In this document: one piece after another, positions 49,201 through 61,158 of the stretch | How the letters are laid out: the number at the start of each line of letters is the position of its first letter | Numbering within the stretch: the stretch's first letter is position 1 | DNA from: Ignelater luminosus | Lineage: Eukaryota > Arthropoda > Insecta > Coleoptera > Elateridae | Direction: 5' to 3' | NCBI GenBank assembly: GCA_011009095.1 | Contig: VTPC01008275.1 | Coordinates: 97,599-161,598 of the forward strand | DNA length: 64,000 nucleotides | The notes under the pieces: model-generated | Told to the model about the DNA's origin: nothing | Database searches by the model: none | Seen by the model: the letters and a program-made list of their open reading frames with translations, nothing else | Translations under genes and position numbers: made by a program

Positions 49201-50099
49201 ATATAGGCAAGTAGGTCCACTGTACGCTGAGTTATTAAAACACTGATGATCATAGTAACGGTTCGGTAGTTGTCATTCATTATATTATTTATTTTCTTCA
49301 CTGTTATTTTGCGATTTTTCTTTAGTTGACATTCAACCACCTACCTTACTATTTAGGAATGCTTTACTGAAGCCTTGAAACCTTATGCTATGTAACAAAT
49401 ATTGTTTAGACTGTTTTCCTTATCTTATTATGTATTTATATATTTATGGTGAAGCATACGTAAATACCAATTTTGAGAATGAACAAAGAGTTAGAACTGG
49501 AGAGGCCAGGCAAATAAAATCTGTCCATATAAACGGACGTGTAAACCTGAATGTTGTGCAGTTTTTCGTTGCAGAAATCTAGAATACTTTTCGACTGGTT
49601 GTGAATCATGTTAAGTCACTATCGTGATCTGATTTAACAAACATCATCATTTTCTGAAGTACATAAATACGAATCGACGATGAAATATATTATGCCATAG
49701 TATAATGGACAACTTTTTTCCAAATATTTTAGCCCAAATATCAGATTTTGATAATATTTGGAAGCCTTAGAACCACTCTTCCAATTTACGTTCAAATGCT
49801 TATCAAGGATCAACTCCATGGAAACGATTATTGTAACAATTGTTTGTATGAAGCAAAATCCAGATTAAAACTGAACTTGAATTGAAAAATGATCCTTAGA
49901 ATGGGTTGTTCATTTCAAGTTTAAATCTTAATCCAGATTCAACCCATGGAAACAATTGTCGCCATAAACGTTTCTATGCGTATGAACTTTGATTAGAATT
50001 CAAACTTGGCATGACCATCAGCTGTATTTAGAATGTCCGTTAGAGGGCGGTACTGTAGTCTACTAAACAGTTAATATTTGCGAAATGGTTCTTTTTAAC
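46293..50099. other. AT-rich region, nothing firmly recognised
   Basis: Only short frames. Around 49810-49960 the motif catggaaac(g/a)at/att occurs twice, with ccagattaaaactgaacttgaa inversely related to ttcaagtttaaatcttaatccag, so a small decayed inverted repeat may lie there. Confidence 0.4.
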
Positions 50100-50770
50100 G
50101 CTTTATAGCTCAAATAAAAGCTCTCTAGAATCTAGAATAATGTTTATTGATTTTTGAAATTCGGTCTTTTTTGGCATAGACGGTCGAGCCAATTGGTGTT
50201 GTTATACTGAAGTTGGACTTGAAGCGTCTCTATAAGAGCTTACGCCCGACTGAATTTCAAGAAACCAACAAAATATATTCTAGAAATTATTTATAGCTTT
50301 GATTTGAACCATAAAGCATCAGAATCAGTCAGTGCATTGCTAATTAATTGGTGCCTTAATAATGAGGTTGAACTTAGGACGCTTGTATGCATATTTACGC
50401 TCTATAAGTGTCAAGATTTTAAAAAGCAGAGTAAAGTCATTGTAGACATTACGTACAACTTTCATTTTAGCTACAAAGGGTAGAAGCTTGACAAACGCGT
50501 TTTTGGGTATTTTCGAATACTATAATTGGTACCTTGATACTAAATTTAAACTACGCCTCTGCGATCATACGACAGTTTGCACACTAAACGGTAGAATTAA
50601 AAAAAAACAAAAATATTTTAATAGTTATTTATAAACAGTTTTCATTTGAGTCACTTGGCGTTGAAATCAGTCAACGCATTTTTAAGTAATTACGGAAACT
50701 ATTTTTGTAGCAATCAACTGTTTATAAAGTCACAACTACGCCCCTAATAAGCGAAACTGTCTTCGAACTT
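50100..50770. repeat. Decayed tandem repeat, ~160-180 bp unit, about four copies
   Basis: Four diverged units follow each other. One landmark, gaagttggacttgaagcgtctctataag and relatives ending acgcc(c/t)ct or acgctctataag, recurs near 50205, 50365, 50540 and 50715. A second, (t)tatttata...aatcagtca(g/a)cgcatt, recurs near 50285 and 50625, with a weaker copy near 50450. The units are too diverged for exact borders. Spacing and composition suggest an old satellite-like array or repeated transposon-tail units. Confidence 0.55.
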
Positions 50771-50999
50771 TGTATTATTGATTACCCTAACAAATACTAC
50801 GTACAAATCTTTCGAGCATTTCAGAATCTGAGATTCTTCACTTCTGACCTAGAACTAATTGTTTTCTTATTTAAATAATTCTCGTTTAACTCCTGTCAAA
50901 TTTAAACATTTCCCTAGAAGACATTTTCGGGATAAGTAAATACATTAAACGTTTTACTTGAATTTACGGAAGCTGATAATCTTGTTTTGTAGGTTGGGC

Positions 51000-52147
51000 G
51001 TTCTAAATTAGAAGTAATTGTGCGACAGAGACCTGATGAGTTGTAATCTTCGGTATCTGTCAAACGACCCAAAGATAATTTGTTTTGGAATCATTTTTTT
51101 AAAAAAGATTTGAAACATTTAATTTGTCAATACAGCTCTCAAAATCAATATTTTTCTTTGAATGATCTTTTGGCTAAAGTAAAAGAAAATTATGAAATTA
51201 CGGGAGGGGGACAACCTTGTATAAGATTTTGAAACCTATGGGTTACAAATATAAATCAGTTAACGGTCGCACAATTCTCTGTGAACAAAAACATGTTGCA
51301 TCCAAAATTACCTTTTTTAGAAAATTTTTACAGTATCTAAATTCCAGTGAAAATATCCAATTCGTGTACCTAGATGAAACATGGATCTATCAAAATGTAT
51401 GTATTCGAAGTTCGGTACACGACTTGGATATTAGGAGTAACCCAGCTAAATTTAAAAATGAAGGGAAACGTTTCACTATTTTGCATGCAGGATATAGGGG
51501 CAGGTTTTTGGAAGGGTGTGGTTTTCTTTTAGATCCTCAAAATAACGATCGGGATTATCACGCGACCATGACTGGGGATATTTTTTAAAATTGGGTGGTT
51601 AATCAGTTCATTCCTGCTTTCGAGAAGCTTGTTATGGACAATGCTGTTTACCATTCGGTGCAATTGAATAAACCTCCAGTTTTCTTCCGAGAAAAGCCAA
51701 ATGCACGAATGGCTGAAAATTTGATTCAGATTTCTCAAAGAGCAATTATGGGATTTAATAAAACCTTTTCAATCGGACAATAAAAAAACTTATGTTATTG
51801 ATGAACTGCTAAAAGAGAAAGGATATGAAGTTCTTAGAATGCCTCCGTACCATTGTCAGTATAACCCTTTTAAAATGGCATTGGGTTATTGTAAGTCTTA
51901 TTACAACAATCACATAAACTTTGGAATACCTTCTAAAAATCATGTCCAGGATTTATGGCTTTGGTCTCTTTCAAAATGTTCTTCAGATATGTGGCAAAAT
52001 TTCTGAGATCACTGCGGAAAGCTTATTTCGGGCAAACATATGGGAAATCTTTCGTTTGAAAATATTTCTCCTTTTATTGTTTCGCTTGCAGAATCTGACT
52101 TTGAATCTTTTTCGGATAATTCTCACGAACTAATGGAAGTGGAATGA
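51000..52147 (+). pseudogene. Broken IS630/Tc1-type DDE transposase
   Basis: Plus-strand pieces in order: QNQYFSLNDLLAKVKENYEI (DNA-binding side, near 51140); YKILKPMGYKYKSVNGRTIL with CEQKHVASKI; YLDETWIYQN (first catalytic Asp, near 51370); FTILHAGYRGRFLEG; FEKLVMDNAVYHSVQLNKPP (second Asp, near 51640); VLRMPPYHCQYNPFKMALGY (near 51850); and an acidic tail SPFIVSLAESDFESFSDN ending at a stop at 52147. Insect relatives normally read YNPIEM at the third catalytic position; here the Glu is replaced by Lys. At least three frameshifts or stops split the frame (one stop at 51586-51588, just after TMTGDIF). A dead copy; I could not define terminal repeats. Confidence 0.88.
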
Positions 52148-52889
52148 GGGCTTACAACTATTTGGCATCAAAAGTTTTGTGTAATATCATCACAATAATC
52201 TTGTGAAAAAAACTTTGTACAACAAATACATGATCATCAGCGGTCTTTATTACTTGCAATGGCACCTAGGAAAATGCTGTGCAGGTGTTGGTATTCTTAG
52301 AGGAAGTTTCTACAGCAGGATGGAGGCGTGGTATCGTCACAGTTCTTAATCGTTTAACAAAGGAATAGTACTAGAGACACCCTACTGCGTAACATTCTAA
52401 TCAGTGGACCACCTGCAAAACCACAGTTTTGATAGTCAGCGCCCAAACACATTAGCAAACTTAAGTTTCATTAATTCTTCAAGAATTAATTGTGGTTTTA
52501 TTTATTATTTTTAATATCAAGAAAGCATCTGAAAGTAGTCATAACTACATATAGATTTCTTATATAATTAGGAAAGATTTCTAGTATAACAGATTATCAT
52601 CGTCTTTATCCTTTAAGCAAAAAGTTTGAACGTTTAATTTCAATATTTTACAGGAAATATAAATTTTCTTAAAACAATCTTTTAGCGTAATCGATTTACA
52701 GATTTACAAAACAAAGGCAACAACGTGAGGTCAAACTGTCATAAAATCATAACCTTAGAGTACTTTAAGCATCAATAAAATTCTACAAGCCGAGTTAATA
52801 GATAAACAGCTCAGTTTACAATACTCAAACTGTCATTCTGCCACAGCCATATACGACCCATAAAAATCGTGAACGCTGTATAGTAGGTA
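52148..52889. other. Nothing recognised
   Basis: AT-rich DNA between a dead transposase and a MITE. The right end of the transposase element should lie here but was not found. Confidence 0.45.
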
Positions 52890-53196
52890 CAGAGTGATTG
52901 CAGTTGATTGAGGATGGTTTGAATCTCGCGTCAAAGTTTTTCACTTGGTAGGTTGGCTATAGTGTGTAAGCATTTAGGGTCATCCGGGGGCAGTGTTGCC
53001 AGATTTAGCACTTTAGCGTTATCTTTAACACTATAAGAACTAATTTTATTTTATTTTATTGAAATTCGACGTTTATAGCATACAGCTGGCAACACTGCTC
53101 TCTCTGACCCTGAACTCCTGCACACTATAGCCAATCTACCACGTGAAAAACTTCAGCGCGAAATTAAATCATCCTCAATCAATTGCAATCACTCTG
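52890..53196. repeat. TA-flanked MITE with ~110-bp terminal inverted repeats
   Basis: The left arm at 52890-53002 starts cagagtgattgca; the right arm at 53086-53196 ends tgcaatcactctg. Shared inner blocks include gattgaggatg, ggctatagtgtg and gcagtgttgccag. TA lies at both outer edges (52888-52889 and 53197-53198), the signature of a Tc1/mariner-mobilised element. The core is 83 bp and AT-rich, with no coding frame. By eye the arms differ at roughly one site in six, so the insertion is not recent. Confidence 0.85.
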
Positions 53197-53507
53197 TAGA
53201 AACATTTAGAATTAACATGTCATGTCAAGTATGCCATGGATCGTTTGCCGATTTTATTACTAATAGGCAACACAAGTAGAAGCGGTACAAGCTTGTTTAT
53301 CATAGACGATGAACAAAATTTCAATTTTTTAAAATCGATTGACACTTTGATAATAAAGTCATTAACATCAGCTTGACGTGAAAAAATTTTGATCTTATTT
53401 ACTTAAAAAAAATAGTAATAACGTGGTGACAGGAATCAAAACTTATCCTCGATTTGTTCAATGGCAGGTTGAATGATAAACTGAACTTTGCATGCCACTA
53501 TTCGCGA

Positions 53508-53606
53508 CGCGCCGGCCTTTCGATTAACGTTAAGAGCGTAGTTGACGTCGCTCTTGGTTTATCGCACGTTACGATTTGGTATTAGTTCGTAAAGCTAATG
53601 TAAGAA
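53508..53606 (+). promoter_or_regulatory. CpG-bearing promoter-like patch
   Basis: cgcgacgcgccggcc, cgattaacg, gtagttgacgtcgctc and atcgcacgttacg give a dense CpG cluster in AT-rich DNA, immediately before a short signal-peptide-like frame. gttgacgtcgctc contains a perfect CRE-like TGACGTC core. The function is inferred from composition only. Confidence 0.35.
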
Positions 53607-53648
53607 ATGGAATTAGCTGTAACAATCCTATTTTGTTTGAGCTTAAAG
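53607..53648 (+). CDS. Possible tiny first exon encoding a signal peptide
   Basis: The ATG at 53607 reads MELAVTILFCLSLK, a compact hydrophobic leader, and then meets a possible donor G|GTTGGA at 53649. The donor is weak, and reading on gives a stop after 15 more codons. The layout resembles the better candidate at 31297 (CpG patch, then leader, then donor). No second exon was found. It could be chance. Confidence 0.22.
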
Positions 53649-54640
53649 GTTGGAAATTTACAGTTTATGAACCACATCCGTCTTATTAATTTATAATGTA
53701 ATTATTATTGCTGTTTATGAAATTACGTACGAGTTTCGAACCATTCGTTTATCCAAAACGGAGAGATAACAATGGAAATGCAAACTGAATATTTTGTTAG
53801 GGCTTTAGGATATGTGTAGGTGCCTGTAACAGTGTAACACGAATCGATGCTGATCTAATTTGATACTTTTTTCTTTATAAGTGTTACAATCATTGCAATA
53901 CTGCTAAAAGAGAACCTTTTCGGTGAATATTTAGGTACTCGTTTTTGAATAAAAAATGTAACACAAAAGTTTACAGTTTTTTCTAAATATTTTAACTCGA
54001 AACTTATACGTTCTCACTCTTATAAAAATGTACATATTTATAAATGCTACACCCAAATTTGTTAAGTATTATCTTATCAGTCTAGATAAACCTTTGTCTG
54101 GAAATACGTTTTGCAGTTATAGGATATTCAGGTTTTATTGACAAATTCTTATTTTTTTTAAATGACGCTTGCTGAATGGTTATGCCTATGAAGGTAGAAC
54201 GTTCATTATCTATTTTAAAAATTTGTATCATCAACATTCTTGCCAAAGACTAAGATTGAAACACACGTTATTTACAGACGAAAAATTATACTACTGAAAA
54301 GTTAGATTTTGTGGCTTTTGCAATCATACATTCATTTTTGCATTTTATTGTGCAATTCGTTGTTTTGAAGCAAAACCGAATTTTGTAAAAAGTTCCATTT
54401 AGTTGAATTATAAATTTATATAAACCTAATCGGCCAATTTCAAAACCAAAATTAAAATAAAGTAAGTTTAGATTTGGTCTTAGATTCCAAAATAAAAGTG
54501 TGTTTTGGCCTAAACTCACTTCAATTTTGTCTTAGAAATAGACTATTATGTTGCAGTTTGTAACTTAACTTAAATGATGTTGCAACAAAAGCTTTCCATT
54601 TGTTTTCATACATAAAAACAATTTCCTACAAAAAAGTTCC
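53649..54640. other. AT-rich stretch, nothing recognised
   Basis: Short frames only. Confidence 0.5.
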
Positions 54641-55323
54641 GACTCCCGGAATTGTACCACCAATATTTATAATTTTAATTTAGAGGTGAAAATAGGGCTA
54701 AAAACGAGTGATCTGATCGCCGCGCGCGCCGCTTAGTTTGCTCTCTTCAACAAAAATATTTTTTTTACCTATTAAATATAAATATTAAGGAATAAAAACA
54801 TTCAGGTATTATTGGGATACATGAATAAACAATAATCAATCGGGAAAAAATGTTTTGTTTGTTTATTAGTTATGCTTTTGTTAACTAAAGAAATTTTACT
54901 AATTGAAAATTTACGTAAAAACCATCATATTTTTTAAACTAAAAACCTGAGATTTTTTTCACTTCTTGAACTTATTTTCCAAAGGCTACAAAACAGATCC
55001 CCGCTCGAAAAATTAAAAAATTGTCAATCTCCACTTTTTTATAAACAATCAAAAATTGGTAAAATTTCTTTAGTTAACAAAAGCATAACTAACAAACAAA
55101 TAGTGGGAAAAATTTTTTTTTGATGGATTATTGTTCATTCATGTATCCCAATAATACCTAAATTTTTTTATTTTTTAATATTTATATTTAATAGGTAAAA
55201 AAAATTTTTTTTGTTAAAGAGAGCAAACTAAGCGGCGCGCGCGGCGGCCAGATCACACGTTTTTAGCCCTATTTTCACCTCTAAATTAATATTACAAATA
55301 TTGGTGGTACAATTCTGGGAGTT
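54641..55323. repeat. Large foldback element, ~265-bp arms
   Basis: The left arm at 54641-54904 and right arm at 55054-55323 are reverse complements, about 90% identical by eye. Landmarks occur in both: ctccc(a/g)gaattgtaccacc, tttagaggtgaaaatagggc, the GC-rich core cgccgcgcgcgccgcttagt, ttgggatacatgaa and ttaactaaagaaatttta. The 149-bp spacer is AT-rich with no frame. The element has no coding capacity. The strongly GC core inside each arm contrasts with the AT-rich rest. Confidence 0.88.
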
Positions 55324-56704
55324 AAAATTTTTTGGTAGATTTCCTGCTCTTTAAGGATCTTTTTTTTTATTTCGGGTATTTTTCAATATTCTCTGAGATA
55401 TTTGCAAAAAACGAAACTCCTTTTTTTTCGAATTTGTTTATAACTTTTGCAATTTTTTCGCGCGGGACTTCGAAATGTTCGAAAAGTTTCTAAATGCCAT
55501 TCCGAATCGAATGACACCTCGATCATAATTGTTGGTGAAGTCAGGCAAAAAATAGCCAAAATGGAACTTGTGAACCACACTATTTACAAATTTATTTATT
55601 TCTAAATGTTACTATCAATAATAAAAAAAGTAGGTATATACCGAAGAAATAAATTTCGTACTAGAATTGTCTTACAAAATTTATTACATACAACAAGAAT
55701 ATTGAATCTATAATTCTTAAAGAAACCTTGTTAGTTCTCCCGTAATTCTACCTTTAAGAAGCCTAAAAATCAAACCATTTCTAGTTTGTAATATACTATC
55801 ACAAAACATCTGATGTATATCAGAGAAAATTCTACATATATTGAATTTAATGAGGTGTTCCAAGAAAAGAATTATTAAATATTGAAAATTACAGGTAAAG
55901 CATGAGACGTTTTATACATATACAGCGTTGAAACTGTAAGGTTTTCTTTTTGACATGCAATGTATCGTGCGTGTTTTACTTCCTTTTTTTCTTTTTATTG
56001 TATAAAACACGAGCACACGACATGTATGTTTACTTAAAACATGTAATACTTTGTTAAATAAATATCTAACAAGAAGGATTATAATAATAATATATAAATT
56101 ACAAAGGTTACCGAACGAAATGTCAAGAGAATCCGTTAAAACAGAGATTTCTCTTTTTTGAAAAACAGACCGAACTTCAAAAAAAATTGCCAACAACTAC
56201 TTTTCCTTGTACAATTTGAAATATGTTTTAATAAAAACCATTCGAGCGTACGTTTCCTTCCTTGCTCTTAAATAAAGAAGTAAATTGTGCGTAAAAAGAC
56301 TGCTCGCAATGTCAGTTATTGTTCTGAAAACGCCTTGGAGAAAGTAAATAACACGCTTTACGACACCCCAAGTGTCTTCAAAGACTACAGGGAAATTGAA
56401 AAATTATACCAAAAAGCTCCACATGCTCGGATGTTGTATATTTAAAAGAAAATATTCTCATTAAACAAGAACCAGAATGTATGTTGCCTCATAATGGATT
56501 TTTAAGAAACAAAATGGAAAATTCGAAATAGCCATAATAAGTTAAAAGTAATTCAATTGTTTTTTCATTTTCTTTTTATGTCGTAAAAAAATTATATTTT
56601 TGATTACATAATACTAGCAAAATTTAGATTTTATTAGAAAAAATGACATCATTTACAGAAAAGAAACCAAAATCTCCTTGGAGATTCTTAAAAGACCCTT
56701 CAAG

Positions 56705-56987
56705 TTTTATATCTTCTTAACACTAGTTGATTTGTTATGCACCCTCTTCGTTTTATTTCTTGCGAGAAATAATCTGCAAAGTTTTTTTGTTGGTTTTTCA
56801 GTTCACGTAATTCTCTCTTCGCTTTAAGAGTGTTAGTGATGTTATCCGCAAGGTCTAATCTTGATTACCACCGAGGTCTTGGCCTAGAGTTTAATTAAAA
56901 ATCTGACTTATGTAGCTGATTTCCAGATTAAAGTTTAGGGAATTAAGGAAAGCACAAATTGAAAACAGTATTAATAGCATTAAGGCG
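56705..56987 (+). repeat. Dispersed repeat, copy 2 (partner at 25120-25382)
   Basis: Same order of blocks as copy 1, same orientation: gttatgcaccctc, tttttcagttc, agtttaattaaaaatctga, gtagctgatttc and tagcattaag. No terminal inverted repeats or coding frame. Confidence 0.65.
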
Positions 56988-58078
56988 CGGTGTATACGAG
57001 CAAAAAGCGTAAAGGTAATTTCCTTTTCGAAAACCGAACATTAACTGAAGTGAAATTAAAAATTACTTAGGCAGGTAGTTCATTTTAAGATTGAAAGCGC
57101 AAAAATAAATGGCTGAAAGGAAAAGATTTTTCGCCATTTTATTTTCAGAACAATAGTTAAGAGGGCATTCACATTATAAGAGAACATTAATGTCGTTTTT
57201 AAACAAAAGACGTTAAGGGTGCACAATGCTATACATAATTGTGTTTTTCATAACCTTTATTTCATTAAAGATCGATGTGACTGTTAGTAGGTATTTGTTC
57301 AACGTAAAGTTAAAATATTGAAGGAAGTTTAATAATTTATGAAGTACTGTTTGTATTTCTTGCATTATAAGCTTTATAATGATACCCTAAAAGTAAAGAA
57401 AATAAAACAGAAGTAAAAGATCAACAAGAAATATTTTTTTTCTTTAATCAAAAAGTTAAAATGAATGTTTTTCTGTTTGAAGTGTCCCACTTATAAAAGT
57501 ATCTATAACAATTCAACCAATTTATTTTGGTCTAGACAAGCTTTAACTCCTTTCCGTTCTCCTTCTTTTTTTACGACTCTCTATTCTTTGATTCTTCTAT
57601 AAATATAATTCTGACAATATTAAGCGTCCTTGAAAAAGGTTGTCTAATAGTTTTTAATAAAAATAATTAAATGAAATTATTATTTCAAAAATATGTAAAA
57701 ACTAAACTCGTGGAACTCATCAAGATTAAATTAATTTGAAAATTACTCAAAAATATGCATATTTAGTCTTCTTCATCTTTAATTTGTTTAATTTCAGAAT
57801 ATTTAAATTTTTAATAGTCTCAATTTGTCTCAACGTTTTTTATTACGTTTTCTCTCCGACAATTCTAAATTCAAACCTACATATTTTTGATGACAGTGAC
57901 CAAATTATCTTTGTCGGTTTTACATTGTCCTGCAGTCCTTAAGAGTCTTTAGAGATGTAAGTAGTGTGATTTAATTAAGCGATTATAATCAAAGAAAATT
58001 TTAATATTAATCCTTTTTGGGGTGTGGCATTTTTTATTAGTATACTTACATCCGATGGGATGCGAATAGGATCTCAAT

Positions 58079-58103
58079 AAATAAACAAATAAATAAATGT
58101 TTA
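58079..58103 (+). repeat. (AAATAAAC/AAATAAAT) microsatellite
   Basis: aataaataaacaaataaataaat. A position after a non-AT block (gatgggatgcgaataggatctc) would suit the 3' tail of a LINE, but no coding part was seen upstream. Confidence 0.6.
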
Positions 58104-58869
58104 TTGTCCTGCACAAATACTTCATTTACTAAGCCTGCATTACGCTGTTAGCGTCTCATGATGAAGTACAATTCCCAAACGGAAAAATCGTTTTTATCCA
58201 GTCTTTCGCAAACATAAAAACTGCACACAACTTTTAAAATACAATTTAAAGTAAACTTGCTATTCAATTGTATCAAAATTAAGTGGGCGTTCTATTTGGG
58301 GAAAATTTACATTTACCATATTTTATATTTTGAAATATCTAGGAAGCCTGTTACGTTTGTTTTTAAACTCCCTATATATTTATCAAAATTTATGTAACTA
58401 TTAAAAATTCATGTTATTTGATATGCACATTTGTGAGGCCTGAGAGATCTGTATGGATAGCGTCGTCATTATACGTGAGATCGTTGCGCAAGGCAAATTA
58501 ACCACGATTTATTTCGATTTTTTCTCTGCGAGGGTGGAATTGAGAGTTACCTTGCTTTTTTGTCTGTTTTTGAGTGTTCTCAATTAATCTTCGGGATTTT
58601 AGTCTGCCGTTTCTCAGGTATGTGCTTGCTAATGTTATGAAACGCCATCTCCCAATTTGTTTTTTTTTCTCAGGAAGGCTTTTGCTCTAACCCGTCCGCT
58701 TTGATGAACACAAAAGCCCACCTACATCTTGGTAAGATTAGGAACTTTTTTATTTCCATACCATAGGACCGCCTATAGGATTATTCTTGTTTCAGGGCTT
58801 TAATTTCACATCAGCTGTAATTCAACGTCATTTTAAATTTAACTCACCTTCACCTTTAACGTCATTTTT

Positions 58870-59160
58870 AATATACAGGGTGATCATTTTAAAACTTCCC
58901 ACCCTGAATATCTTGCAAACCAAAAGAGATATCGAGATAACTCCAACGGCATTTTCTTATACCGGGAGAAGGAGACTAAACTTTGTACAAAGTTTTTGAT
59001 TAAGATTCTACCCTTAAGCTCCAGTCACCCCCACTTTAAAATTTTAAATTGGATGATATAGCATGTGGCACATCAAATTAAAGGTCTTCAATACCAGAAT
59101 GCAGTGGTGCTTAAAAAAATGAAATCAGCCGATTGGTTCTCAAAGAACTAATTTTTTTAT
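58870..59160 (+). repeat. Fragment of a dispersed insect repeat starting tatacagggtg
   Basis: atacagggtgatcatttt is followed by cttcccaccctg, so CAGGGTG and CACCCTG can pair as a small terminal hairpin. The tatacagggtg start followed by a non-coding body is a recurrent pattern of insect dispersed repeats. The right end is not defined. Confidence 0.4.
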
Positions 59161-59543
59161 TTTAATAAAGGTACATTATTAAATTTATCGTAATAGATGC
59201 TAGAATTGCACTCCATTGGTTACTAGGCAATAATACATGAAATTCATTGTAATTTTAGATAAGTAAAGTAAAATAGGTTTTACCCATCCTCTAGCCGGGC
59301 GAATAAGCGCCCAAATGTAATTGTTTATAGAAATAAATTTATTATAACGGGGTTTTCGGCGCGTTATAAGCCGTGAAGTGTTTTTAAGAAATAAAGAAAG
59401 AATAGGCAACTTTATTCCAATTTAATCTATTTTCTATCGTTTATTGTTTCTGAGACCACATTGATAAGTCTAAAATCTTGAACACGATAAATCGAAAAGG
59501 TCGGCGAGGTTCTTTTTTGCACACATCCGTTGTAAGTTTGAAA

Positions 59544-60357
59544 TATACAGTGTGTAAAGCGATGGAGTATACAAGAGGGAAAATTTTTTATTTTTGGTCT
59601 TAGGACAAAATGTTACTCTTGATAAAGTTTTCTGCTTGTTTCAAAACCTCCAATAATGTTAATATAATTTCGATGTTACCAACCTCTGGGAATGCAAAGC
59701 ATAACCACAACGAACTCTTCTTTTGTTACTTTTTTCAAACTTTGGCGGCCATTTTGACCATGTTTCCGAAGAGTTATCAAAAAAAAAACGAAAATGCGTC
59801 GTTGTTTTCAGTTTTTGATGTAGAATCCAAATCTGAAGTCAAAATTTGAAAATTTGACAAAAAATGCGGACAGACAGACAGACTTCGCAAATTCAGTAAC
59901 GACTCCCTCGGAGTTTATTGAAAATTTAAGAAAAGGCATTATTTTAAAATAAAAAACCACCAAGTCCCAAATTTGTTCAAAAATCAAATTGCCATGTTTC
60001 AGCTGCACCCGCAAAAAAAGTTAACGTGATTTTTTAAGTTAATTTAAACGCATTGTTTTTTAATACAAAAGCGACTGAGTTTCAAATTTGTTAAAACATC
60101 GTGTTAGCTGTTTTTGCGGATGGAGGTCAAACATGGTCATCTAATTTTCGAGTAAATTTGGAACTTAGTCATTTTTTATTCTAGAATAATGCGTTTTTAA
60201 AATTTTCTTCATTATTGTTGGTAACATTGAAATTATATTATCATTATTAGAGGTTTTGAAACAAGCAGAAAATTTTATCAAGAGTGACAATTTGTCTTAA
60301 GACCAATAATAAGAAAGCTTTCCCTCTTGTATACCCCATCGCTGTACACACTGTATA
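59544..60357. repeat. Large foldback element with 140-bp arms and nested repeats
   Basis: The left arm at 59544-59683 starts tatacagtgtgtaaagcgatgg; the right arm at 60217-60357 is its reverse complement, with near-identity over gtatacaagaggga, actcttgataaa, ttctgcttgtttcaaaacctc and taatataattt. Inside, unit A (59934-59999) and unit C (60129-60195) form a second inverted repeat of about 66 bp (gcattatt...ccaaattt...ccatgttt), with a related third copy near 60049-60100. A cagacagacagac run lies at 59871-59884. There is no coding frame. TATA at both edges suits a TA target. Confidence 0.85.
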
Positions 60358-61158
60358 TGAATTAATAATCCTTTTGCGAAAATATGTTGAAAATCTCATT
60401 ATGGTTTTATCTTCTAGAAATATGTACTATGTAAGTAAACAGGAAGGTTTTGAAATTTTAAGTTAGTTGCTACCAGAATTAAAACAGATGGGTGCATTTC
60501 AGATTTAAAACACGGCATGTAGTAGAACCTCAAGGTCAGTTATTCTTGGTTTATAATGCATTGAAAGTCTGAAACTAACCAGAAGTCGTAAATTTTTTAA
60601 TGTTGTATTTTATTCGATTTTATTTTTTCTGCTAAAGTTTTATTTTTACAGTTAGGTTTGCCATTATTGTGATTTATGCAAATAATAAAATACTTGAAAT
60701 TGCGAATGAAAACATTTAAAAATTTCTACTTAACGAGTAAAACTAAAAAAAGTGAGAACTTATCAATCCCAAAGCAGTGTTTTTCCATCCTAACAGCAGC
60801 AATTAAAGTTTAATCTTTAATATGATTAGTTTAAATTGTCATAGACACCCGAATCCGTTTATACGTAAGTAGATTGAAATCTCGTTGAAAACTTATTTCT
60901 ATTAATCTTATTGAAACTTGGTTTTTTGCACTCTCCCATCCTATATGATACAATACAGTATAAAACAATTTTATCCTCGAAGCGAGTTTTGCATCTTGAT
61001 GACAGTACGTACTGGTACGAGTATATGTAAGCAGAGCGATGAAAAAGTTCAGAGCGAAATTTATAATTTGGTTATACCCAACATTAACATTTGTTGTTTT
61101 TAGTAAAAATTTTTACTAAAATTTGAAAATTAAAGCAACAGTAAAAAATTAGGTAACA
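60358..61158. other. AT-rich stretch, nothing recognised
   Basis: Short frames only. Confidence 0.5.

Larger units (their letters stand above)
55324..58869. other. AT-rich region; one dispersed repeat copy and a microsatellite
   Basis: Besides the entries at 56705-56987 and 58079-58103 only short chance frames occur (the longest 94 codons, minus strand, 55912-56196, with no family). Confidence 0.45.
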
